Source of the DNA: Trichoplusia ni
Lineage: Eukaryota > Arthropoda > Insecta > Lepidoptera > Noctuidae
Direction: 5' to 3'
DNA length: 64,000 nt
Assembly (NCBI RefSeq): GCF_003590095.1
Contig: NC_039482.1
Span: forward strand, 5,039,657-5,103,656
Positions 1 to 9,173 of this stretch are shown here, piece after piece. The notes beneath the pieces were generated by a model. The model had not been told where the DNA came from and did not search any database. It saw nothing but the letters and a program-made list of their open reading frames with translations. Made by a program: the position numbers and the translations under genes. How positions within the stretch are numbered: the first letter of the stretch is position 1; each line of letters opens with the position of its first letter.

Positions 1-2337
1 TACTCCATAAGAATAACAATTTCGAACCGCGCAACTGGAGGAAATAATATTAATATTATATGGTTATAGGTATAATAGTATTAAATACTTTGCATCGTCA
101 GATTTTCCTATAGAAACAAAGCCCTACAACCAGCATATGATCAGACCTGACGGCCTTGATGAAGGTGCGCATGGTGCAGCAGAGGTAGCTGTGCACGTCG
201 GGCTGGCGCGTGGCCGCCGCGCCGCGCGTGGCGCCCGACAGGCACAGCAGCAGGCGGCACACCTCCACGCCGCCGTAACCACCCTCCTGCACACCGACAT
301 CACTAAATTAACTTGGATTTAGGCTATTGATGTTATGGACCTCTAAATATAACTATAACCAGAACCTATAAGTTTAAAATAATTTCAGATCAAGGTGACA
401 TTTAAACAGCAAATAGTATTGTAGGTTGCTATTAGTCAAATCACCTATTCCTTATAATTTAACATTTTAATTTAATATGTAGACAGATCAATTACCTTCA
501 AACTTATAAGATGCACAACAAAATCCTTAGTATCCACAGTCCTCATCAATGCATATATTGCTGGCAGGTTTGCATAACACACATTGACTAACACAGTTAG
601 TGACTTATGTCCGATGGTGCGGTGTTGTGGCTCTGTCATTGGCTGAGTGATCCATTCTGTGAGCTGCTTCATAAGACCGGCGAGGTAGGACTCTTGCCAG
701 CTTATTTTTATACCATAGGATATTTCCTGTGACATGAAAACATAAATACTTATTTGAATAAATCATGTAGAGTTTGCCTAAAGTGTGCTGCAATGTATAA
801 GGTGAATTATATAGGAAATATAATTATGTTGGTACTAACCTGCATAACACTAAGTAGTTTAATTTTCTTGTCATTTGATATAGAATCTGATAGTAAGCGA
901 GCCAAAATGGGCATAAACCTGCAAGGTAAGAAAAGTATAAACAAACAGCTAAATAATATGTAGTTCTAATAACCTTTTTTCAGTTAACACCACTTCAAAC
1001 CTTCCATTAAACCCATTTAACTGATGACTTGTAAGTCACCTTGTTTACTATGTTATTAAGTTAAAACGAGTAAACTGCAAAAATGTCTTTATTATTGCCT
1101 TGTATTACATTCTTGCCTTGTATTACATTTTTGATTTATTTGACGCGTGAAATGTCACCGCGTCGGTGAGTGAACTCGTACTGGCCGTCTGGTTCGGCGC
1201 TGTCGTGACTATGCCTCCGCGCCCTCGGACCCCGCACCCCCGCTGTGGTCTTGTGCGTTGTCAACACACCTTTTCCCAGCCTTTCCACTCATATATATTT
1301 ATGTCCAACAACGGCATAAGCATAATCATAAAAAGGAAGTTCCATTTCATTCAGAACTTACTTATAAGTATGAGTGAGTGCATGTCTAGCACTGGGCTCT
1401 ATAGCAGCGCGGGCTAACACCGCAACCCCAGCCCAGTGTGGGCCACGTCCATCGCACATCACTCTCCATAGTGAGCTGAAGAAAGCACACACTTCTGAGC
1501 GGCCAGGGGAGAAGATTGACAGGTCACATGATGAGGCAATTAACTGGAAAAAGTATAAATTTGTTAGAGCAATCAGTTGACTAGAGCAGATAACAGTACA
1601 GTTTGATGTTCTTTATTGTCTCATTCAAATTATTTCTATAGGAAGAAACACTCTTTGCAGCCATATTTTGTTTTTTGTGAGATGAAATCAGACAGAAAGG
1701 TATGTCCCCCCAAATAATAATTGGGATAAGGGCAGGTGAATGATGATGATACTTCTAGGAAGAGCAGGATATTAACATGCTGATGTTTGATTAACTTACT
1801 TGTTTATTTAATTATTGAATTGAATTACACAAAACGGGTAAAATTAACAACAAAACTTGTACATGTTTATTTTGGCTCTCGGAGCTTGAACCTGCACCCT
1901 ACGAGATGCGAATCTAGCAGTTTAACCTCTGTACCAACAGTGCCACGACATGCAGGTTGCAACTTGTTCTCGTTTTCAAGTTCGATTTTAATTGAATTAT
2001 AATTCTATTAGGGATTAATACGTTATAGATCTAATAACATTATAACTATCATTAATAATATAAGCAATAAGGAGATAAAACAGCAAGTAACACTTCGTTG
2101 AAACAAAACTTTTATAATGTGCAACTTTGTAGCTTCCTGTTCTTTTAAGTCACAAAAGTTGAAACTTACCCCGAGATATCTCGTCATCAAATTCACAGCA
2201 GTTTCACTATGTGTCGCTTCAAATTCACGTGCCGCGTTTACAAATGCCTTTAAATTAGAAAACTTTCCGCCTTCCGAGGCGTTACTGAAATTTTCGCTGC
2301 CGTCCACATCCATGTCCATACTTAAAGTTTCAAGCAA
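1..2337 (-). CDS. CIP2A: CIP2A homologue, N-terminal part (5 exons visible, continues off left edge)
   Basis: I assembled this gene from splice sites and reading phase. Exons, in minus-strand order: 2337-2170, 1543-1362, 918-840, 726-496, and one starting at 286 and running left; its donor is uncertain (147 is a weak candidate). All junctions keep phase (168 nt, 182 nt, 79 nt, 231 nt). The translated chain follows the N-terminal armadillo-like region of animal CIP2A as I remember it: an early NLKAFVNAAREFEA block, then RHALTHTYKFMPILARLLSD across an exon join, then VLVNVCYANLPAIYALMRTV. CIP2A in vertebrates inhibits or retargets PP2A and, with TOPBP1, tethers broken chromosomes in mitosis; the coiled-coil C-terminal half would lie outside this window. 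The start at 2337 is the first in-frame ATG; a second Met at codon 7 is possible. The gene is head-to-head with FKBP12. Intron 1 carries a SINE-like sequence. Confidence 0.8.
1870..1968 (-). repeat. tRNA-related SINE fragment in CIP2A intron 1
   Basis: On the minus strand a tRNA-like stretch has an A-box-like TGGCACTGTTGG followed, about 45 bases on, by a B-box-like GGTTCAAGCTC. Stems do not pair well enough for a working tRNA, so I call it a SINE head or tRNA relic. Confidence 0.4.
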
Positions 2338-2944
2338 ATTATAAATGAAATATGTCTTGTTAAACGTTTGAAAGAATGATATTACTATTTATGAACAGAT
2401 ATGTCCGAATGTTCGAATATATAACAACAAAACTAGTAAAAATGATAAAAAGATCTTTGATAACACCGTCAAATTCAATTTCAACTGTTTTCTACACAAA
2501 TGACAGCCATTTTAACTGTTTATTAAATAGACGCTGTTGATTGGTCATTTCGGAATACCACAAAGGGACTCGTCTAGACCTCTAGAACTTTTGTGATATT
2601 TTTTTAGCTTTGTTGAAAATAATTTAAAAACCTTTTTGATGAAATCCGCTAGTAGAGTATATAATGTCTTTGTGAAATCCAGCTACCGTATAATAATGAA
2701 CACCCGAAACGTGAATTTTAATTTTCACACAGAAAATGTTTCCAATCATAACTAGAATGTCATCCTGAACTCTGAGAGGACGGCTGTATGGATGAATATC
2801 AGTGTTATTTGAAGAAAACAAATTTCCGAGAAAACCCCCACTGACGTTTCGAGTGTTATTATTTTTGAAAGCAATTTTTGTTTGCAAAGTGATTTTACGT
2901 TAATAAACAATCAAATTCTTCGTCATCCGTTCTTACACAGTAAT
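2338..2944. promoter_or_regulatory. Divergent promoter region of CIP2A and FKBP12
   Basis: The 607 bases between the two start codons must carry both promoters and 5'UTRs. No TATA box stands out. A CGTCAAATTC element lies near 2467-2476 and an AAATGACAG near 2498-2506; similar GTCAAAT elements recur upstream of the other genes in this cluster. The interval also contains a minus-strand 87-codon ORF, listed separately. Confidence 0.5.
2624..2887 (-). CDS. Possible small protein of 87 residues, unrecognised
   Basis: An ATG-to-stop ORF on the minus strand begins only 58 bases upstream of the FKBP12 start, in the opposite direction. The protein has a polar start, a GNLFSS patch and a fairly hydrophobic middle (DDILVMIGNIFCVKIKIHVS) that might be a beta-rich fold or one weak membrane segment. 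I recognise no family. It lies inside the CIP2A/FKBP12 promoter interval, so it may be chance or part of a CIP2A 5'UTR. Its length is above most random ORFs here but not exceptional. Confidence 0.25.
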   Translation of the reverse strand: MQTKIAFKNNNTRNVSGGFLGNLFSSNNTDIHPYSRPLRVQDDILVMIGNIFCVKIKIHVSGVHYYTVAGFHKDIIYSTSGFHQKGF

Positions 2945-3485
2945 ATGGGAGTAGAAGTAGCAGTTATTTCTCCGGGAGATGGTTTGTATTACGTAAATTG
3001 TATGCACACTGCTTTGTAACCTCCGGTATCACAGTTTTTAATATTTAATCTACAAAACGTATTTAAAGGCACAACCTACCCGAAACCCGGACAAACTGTA
3101 GTCGTTCACTACACAGGAACGTTGCAGAATGGTACAAAATTTGATTCATCAAGGGATAGAGGGCAGCCTTTCAAATTTACGCTTGGACGAGGTGATGTTA
3201 TAAGAGGCTGGGATGAGGGCATAACTAGGGTAAGTATATGTATTGAATAGAAATAAATACACAAATATTAAAAAAAAAACTAGCAAAATCCTTCTTTAAA
3301 AAATATGTTTTGAAAACAGCTTATTATTTTAGTAATTTGTAAATACACGTTTACAGATGTCGGTAGGTGAGCGGGCCACATTGACGTGCTCCCCAGACTT
3401 TGCTTACGGCTCTAGAGGTCACCCAGGAGTCATACCACCAAATGCAGTCCTAATATTTGATGTTGAACTATTGCGGGTTGAATAG
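2945..3485 (+). CDS. Fkbp12: FKBP12 peptidyl-prolyl cis-trans isomerase (108 aa, 3 exons)
   Basis: Coding exons are 2945-2981, 3069-3229 and 3357-3485, giving 108 residues, the usual length of FKBP12. It is a cytosolic prolyl isomerase that binds FK506 and rapamycin and, in other animals, ryanodine receptors and type I TGF-beta receptors. Hallmarks visible: [49 protein letters not shown] and FDVELLRVE, with the aromatic pocket residues (Tyr, Phe, Asp, Trp, Tyr, His) in place. Intron 1 is only 87 nt; its donor GTTTGT and its acceptor with a poor pyrimidine tract are weak, but they restore the conserved [10 protein letters not shown] junction exactly. Intron 2 (3230-3356) has a good GTAAGT donor. 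The gene is head-to-head with CIP2A and converges on PEX10. Confidence 0.95.
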
Positions 3486-4922
3486 TCATCTTCCATGATA
3501 ACATTGGAAAGTTTCAAACAAAAATTGTTAAAAGAATTCTCATTAAATGTTTATAACTAATATTTATGTAACAGTATTTGGTTTGTGACTTATTTGTAAT
3601 GTTAAAGGGCTGACAATCAAACTGTTTTGTTCAACCTTAACAATGACAAATGGTTTGATTGCTTTTTGAGCTCTTTATAAGTCTTTCTCAGCTTAAGATT
3701 TATAAGTAGTTTTGCTAGAGGATTCTGTAATGCTCATTTTGGTGATAATAAGGTGTAATGATAAAGGAAGTGGTAACTAGTTCAGCAAGATATTGAAGCT
3801 GATGTATTTTTTTTAGGCTGCTTAAAAGAAGCTTGGATTTAAAGAGCAAAATAGAAAGTTTTTAAGCGAATGGTAAATAAGTCATAAATATTTAACAAAA
3901 ACTGGCATTTAAGAAAAGTGTATTTTTTTTTGTACGCCTAAAGGAGGTAATATTGTCTTGAAAGATTATATTATTTGTCTGTGACTGCACTGTTTTTTTA
4001 CATACATTTAGTAAATTTTCATTACTTTTTTAGCCTTGGTATGCCAACTTACTTCCAATTTATGAAGCCTATTATTAACAACATAGCATGTGTGTATAAT
4101 CATACTGAATAATTTAAAGGGTTCTGCATTAACAAGTCCTCCTAGAGCAGTTTAAAAAAAAGTCATGATGTAATGCTTTTTTTTTCGTGAATTGAAGATT
4201 TTGTATTCAATATTGATATTATGTTGACTCTATGCTAGGAAATGATCTGTCTTTGTGTTGCAGATAAAGTTTTTATACTCATTTATGTAGTTCTGATTTT
4301 TTTATGACAGTCATGTTTTATATATTTTGTTTATACAATTAATAGTAAGCAAAAATTAAGTATAAATATTATTATGTTTGTGTATGTCATTTATCTATAT
4401 AATAGTCACAATATGTGTTCTAAAATTCGAAATTGTGTATTTAGAAAAAGAGAATTATGCTTTTATTCAGCCAAGTTGTTTGAAAAGCAGGTAAAGTACA
4501 ACATGTTTTTTTTGTGTTCACTGTCTACCTACTGTCTTCAAGCAAAGGTTTTTGTATTATTATGCCATAGCACAAATTTTTTGGATAGAAATACTTATCA
4601 CCACTATGTATGAGTAGCATTCTTTGCTGTAATTGTTAACAAATTAATTTATTATTATGTGTAATAAAAGATTTTATTTAACAGAAAAATAATTTATTTT
4701 TAACAAATATCTTAACATCGACCCAAAACCAATATCTTAACATAAATTAATTACTTATTTATTTTATCACAGATTCTTATAAAATATTTGAATTATAATA
4801 AAAATATAAAATAGAACTTGTTAGGCTTACAGACCTGGGCCCAATAACCACATTGGAAGGTTTCTTTAAAACTCCTTTCCTTAAGAATACTTTAATACAT
4901 ACATAATAAAATAATATGGTGT
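3486..4922 (+). other. FKBP12 3'UTR and convergent gap to PEX10
   Basis: This AT-rich stretch separates the FKBP12 stop from the PEX10 stop on the other strand. An AATAAA at 4663-4668 is a credible FKBP12 poly-A signal, implying a 3'UTR of about 1.2 kb. Minus-strand AATAAA (TTTATT near 4757-4765) could serve PEX10. A 79-codon plus-strand ORF at 4374-4613 has no recognisable features and is probably chance within the UTR. Confidence 0.55.
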
Positions 4923-5744
4923 CTATAGATTCTCAGGAAAATAATTCATCAATGGAACAACAGTATTTTTGGTAAAAGGTGTGCGGCATAATGCACAACT
5001 TTCCAATGCCCCATATGAGCACTGCATACAAAATATATGACCACATGGTAACACGCAGGGTTGAACTATTTCTTCTAGACAAGCCACACATAATTTACTG
5101 CTATCAACTTCATTAGGCATTTCTCTCATCTGATCCATGTGCCTTTTTGCTCTATACAAGTTTTGACCACATGACACAATAGCATGTAGCAAGGTTACTA
5201 CACCCAGGAGTCTTAAATGCGCGTAATATGCCGCAGCTGCTGGGCGAACATTAACATAGTCTATCCCAGTCAGCGTTTTACCAATCTGCAAAGGTCCTCC
5301 ATTTATATACGCAAATCCGCGATGTATACTTTGAATCTGAGGTACAACACTACTCAATGTTTTAAGAATGACCAGAACAAAATTTTGCGCTTCTATCGTC
5401 AAAGAAGGGCTTCGCTCTACGCGTTTCTCTAGACCTTGCAAGACTTGGCGGGTGAAATTTTCTCCGAATGTTGAAAAGATAATGCTGAACAACCGACTGT
5501 AATAGCCAGGCAGTTTATTGTATGTTTCGTCAACTTGAACGATACCGGAGTACTCTTCCCCTAAAGTTTGGAGGTCTTTTAGGGTCGTCAGGGATCTGTA
5601 CATGACTGATGATAAGGGCACTGCCTTGGAAGCGTGTCTCGCAGACATCAACTTCGATAAGGAATCCGCCAACTGTTTCTCATATAGGTCGTCTTTCTGC
5701 CACGCTCGAAGCACTTCAGCGGGTTGGGCGGTTGGTAAAGCCAT
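4923..5744 (-). CDS. PEX10: PEX10, RING-type peroxisomal E3 ligase (273 aa)
   Basis: A single coding exon encodes peroxin-10, which with PEX2 and PEX12 forms the membrane ubiquitin ligase that recycles the import receptor PEX5. The N-terminal Pex2/Pex12 domain is recognisable from EVLRAWQKDD, LQTLGEEYSGIVQVD, LTGIDYVNVR and LRLLGVVTLLHAIVS. The C-terminal RING (about residues 219-257) shows the ligand order Cys-x2-Cys, Cys-x-His, Cys-x2-Cys, Cys-x2-Cys, beginning CVACLEEIVQP and containing PCGHIFCMQC. I start at 5744 because the conserved family N-terminus begins there; the frame is open to an upstream ATG at 5900, giving a possible 52-residue extension. No intron is needed. MRGBP lies upstream on the same strand. 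Confidence 0.95.
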   Translation of the reverse strand: MALPTAQPAEVLRAWQKDDLYEKQLADSLSKLMSARHASKAVPLSSVMYRSLTTLKDLQTLGEEYSGIVQVDETYNKLPGYYSRLFSIIFSTFGENFTRQVLQGLEKRVERSPSLTIEAQNFVLVILKTLSSVVPQIQSIHRGFAYINGGPLQIGKTLTGIDYVNVRPAAAAYYAHLRLLGVVTLLHAIVSCGQNLYRAKRHMDQMREMPNEVDSSKLCVACLEEIVQPCVLPCGHIFCMQCSYGALESCALCRTPFTKNTVVPLMNYFPENL

Positions 5745-6500
5745 TATTATTTCTTGTTTACGTGAATGGAATGTCTTCTTTTTCGTTTTAGCGCAACTCG
5801 CACGGAATGTTGATATCAAAATGTTACTGTCAATGCCTGTTATCAACACGGAACTGTCAAACTTTTTAGTGATGCGTTCAGAATTAGGATTCTTAAACAT
5901 TTGACATACTATTGTTTATATTGTTGGGTCCGTCGGATTTCGTGTAAGGGCAATTGATACCGAAAGAGCAATGGCCGAAAGCGGTTCATATATTTCGAAT
6001 ATTTTTTAAGTAAAAGGTTTTAGTCAGAGACACGCCTCGACGCTTCTAGCGATTTGTGGCGCCCTGCTAAGTCACTAGTCTAACAGCTGCTGCTTTAATC
6101 ATTTATAATAAGTCCTAAACTTCAAAAGGATATGTAAATTAAAATGATTACAGACAATCGAATAAAAAACACAATTTATGGAATTATTTATTACCTTAAA
6201 ACTAACGATTACACACTTAAGTAATCACAAATCAGTGCATTAAACACCACATAGTCCACAATTGTTCATGAGAATTCGGAGAGTCATTGTAATCAAACAT
6301 GTATATATACACAGACCGACCACGATGATTTTTCTAGTCTAATTTGCCCCAATTTAGGGAAAACAAAGTTACGAGAAGAATATGTTGACGGCGTGACTTC
6401 TTCGTTCTCGGCCTGGCCTAGACGAGGCATGGGGCCTAGTCCACCAGGCACGCGGCTGTGTGTGTCAGAAGAAGTGGTGGTATGTGTTCGCAGTTGTATG
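5745..6500 (-). promoter_or_regulatory. PEX10 upstream region and MRGBP 3'UTR
   Basis: This interval must hold the PEX10 promoter and the MRGBP 3' end. On the minus strand ATGTCAAATG at 5898-5907 overlaps the upstream in-frame ATG of PEX10; the nine-base core ATGTCAAAT also occurs upstream of MRGBP. The TTTATTA at about 6186-6192 (TAATAAA on the minus strand) is a possible MRGBP poly-A signal. ORFs across 6293-6602 are other-frame shadows of the last MRGBP exon. Confidence 0.4.
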
Positions 6501-8660
6501 TCAGGTGCGCCGGCGCTTGGCGGGCGTTGTCGCAGGCGGGGTAGACGTGTTGGCTCGCCGGCGTCCGCGCCGAGAACTGTTGTCTTCATCTATAAGTTTT
6601 AAAGAATGACCTGAATATTCAACAATAGAAATATTTTAACAGATATATTTTAACATTTGAGGCCCTTGACCCCAAAAATCTCCTTATTTTTACCCTGTTT
6701 TTGGCCATGGCCAATTTTAATGAGTGTAACAAAAATACATATATTATGGAGAAAAATATTACCTGCTACTGAGCTAACTCTAGACTTTGACACCTTTTCT
6801 CTCTGTGATGTAGACTTCCTGCTGGACGAACTGTCTCTCGGCCCAGACGCGTTTGAGTCGCGCGAGTCACGCCTTCGATCTATATGTTTAATTGATTATA
6901 TTATTATACACTCAGAGCTACAAATTAGATATTATTATGTAGTCTAATAAATAAGTCAGATATATTTTACACATCAGGGGGCCCAGATGGAAGTCAGTCT
7001 AAGTCATCTAATTTTATCTTTTTTCGCGGTATTCAATCAGTGTGGTTGAATTGTTTTCGTCGCTCCGCGCTGTAGAGATAACGCGACTTTTCACTGACCA
7101 CTGGCTACCCAATTAATCCATCACATTTATAGCTCTGGGAGGTCTTTTCCCTGCAGTATTTAATAAATAATAAAAACAAAAGAATCCCTTACCCTTACCA
7201 TAATCTTTCTCAGACTTGATACTGGGTGTGTCGGTGGAGGCGTGGGAACTGCCGCTCTCCTTGCGGGTCTTAGCGGCCAGAGCACTTACGCTGTCCTTAC
7301 GGCTGCCTGGTCAAGTAAAAGACATGTTAAATGCAGCTAGAGATGTTATATTGCTTATCAGATGAGGGAGACTACTTGTTTAGGTATGAAATTTAAAAGA
7401 AGGTAAAATAAAATATGACCTAAAACTCAGTCAGTTTAAAATGATTATTTAATGTGTGTAAAGACACCAAGTTTAAGATTCTGTTTTAAAATCAGATTCT
7501 CTTTTTAAAATAAAGCTGGTTTACCTTTTTTTAAGTTTGTAGGTAGATGAAAAGATAGATTATTAAAATTGAAGTGGTAACAAATTATGTCCTTTTTAAG
7601 GGCTGGAAGTAAGGCAAAAGATACCAGTGGCAATTTTTACAAACAAAATGTCTCAAATTGCTTGATTTGTAATAAAACATACACCTTTCATTAGAAATAA
7701 TCAATAATCCAGCCTCAAAAACCAAATAAAAATATCAAAACATTACTTTTGCAATAAATTATTAGATTACTTTGATCCCAAATGGTGCTAACATGCTAAC
7801 TAAAGAAAAAGAACTACCAATTTTATAAAGTTAAGCAACACATAATCTGCACAGTAAATTAAGAATTGAGATAACATGCTAACAATGTCACATTATCGTT
7901 TAACGTACAATCCACAATTTGCTAGTCAAGACCAAAAAACATGGGCTACATTAAAACCTTTTTGAATTTAAGCCAATAACATCTACAAGACCAAAGATGT
8001 ACTACTTATCCACAACACCAAAGACAACCACCAATAAAAAAAAAACATTACAATTTATAATAGACAAGTTCTACCTTTAGGTGTACTATCTTTAGACGCA
8101 GTGCCCCTAGAACTGCTTCTAGGTGTTGAAGGCTTAGGTGAAGGACTCCGCCCATCTAAATTGTAAGACTTTAATGTATTAGAAGCATAATATTATGGCC
8201 AAAAGCCTCGCCACTAGAGTACAAAATATTTGGCGCCAAGATTACGCTTAAACCAATTATGAGAGAAAGTGAGAAGTTGAAGTTTTGAATTTAGAATACC
8301 AAATTTACCTTCGCTGTCTTCAGCCAATATAGCCTCCTTGCATTTTTGCTTCATAAGGGACCCAAATTCGCTTTCGGGCAAACTGAACGGTACTTCGTGA
8401 TTTGGAAACGGTATAGGTTCCGTATCTTCAAGTAAATTCAAATCGTAGAGGCTCTCCAAATGTTTCCATATATCTTGGGTAGATATTTCTTTAGCTATAG
8501 AATTAGACATTTTCTCCCAAATGCCAGCCATGTGAAAATGTTTGTTTATTCCAACCGGCTTGTGGTTGGCCATGGCGTAAAACAATTGGATTTCCATGTC
8601 TACGTCCCATTGCATTGTATCTCCTGCTTTTACCTCCGTTTCTTCTTCACTTGACACCAT
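6501..8660 (-). CDS. MRGBP: MRG-binding protein, NuA4/TIP60 subunit (Eaf7/CT20 family, 248 aa, 5 exons)
   Basis: Exons in minus-strand order: 8660-8309, 8155-8075, 7306-7199, 6879-6763, 6589-6501; coding length 747 nt closes in frame with TGA at 6503-6501. MRGBP links MRG15-type chromodomain proteins to the NuA4/TIP60 histone acetyltransferase complex in the nucleus. The CT20/Eaf7 domain occupies roughly residues 18-100: DMEIQLFYAMANHKPVGINK, HFHMAGIWEKMS, then a DIWKHLESLYDL block and PFPNHEVPFSLPE. The rest is a Ser/Lys/Arg-rich disordered tail built from exons 2-5, ending in AKRRRT, the same ending as the human protein and a likely nuclear signal. Simple ORF calls read through the exon 1 donor into intron, and read exon 5 in the wrong frame. 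The gene is head-to-head with NIPP1. Confidence 0.93.
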
Positions 8661-9173
8661 TTTTTAATTCACAATTTTCACATGAAATAATTCAAAATAA
8701 GAAGGAGTACAGCCTGATAAATACGTACGCTCTGTTTATTGATATTCGTGTTTTCAGAAATGTCAAATTGTAAACATCCAGATTCCAGAATCCAGATTGA
8801 CAGCATGCATTACATAGACAATAATCATGGTTATTATTAACTTCTAGGTTTTTTTATGATAAAAATTATATTACAATTTTGCTTTAAGATTCCTCGCGTA
8901 ACTCCTCGTCGATGCAATTTAGAATACTTTTACCATATACCAACAAAGCCAATATTTTGAAACATTTATTGATTTGCCACAAAGAGCCTCAAGAACTGAA
9001 CGCTACCATGGTGCTTAATTTTATAGTCTGTGACACTTTAATTTTCATGTGTTGTGTCAATTTGACAAGCGTTAAGAGCTGCTCTGCTCTGTCGCGGTTT
9101 ATAATTTAATACTGCTACATATCGTAATGTTACTGAACGGAGTTTAATATAATTAGAATACATAGTACTGATC
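8661..9173. promoter_or_regulatory. Divergent promoter region of MRGBP and NIPP1
   Basis: The 513 bases between the two start codons contain ATGTCAAATTG at 8760-8770 and a perfect 13-base palindrome TGTCAATTTGACA at 9055-9067. No TATA box is placed well for either gene. The 64- and 65-codon ORFs here lack recognisable content. Confidence 0.5.

Noticed and set aside
6293..6602. Two GC-rich ORFs of 98 and 69 codons on opposite strands
   Set aside because: Both are other-frame shadows of MRGBP exon 5, whose phase-correct reading ends in AKRRRT and a TGA.
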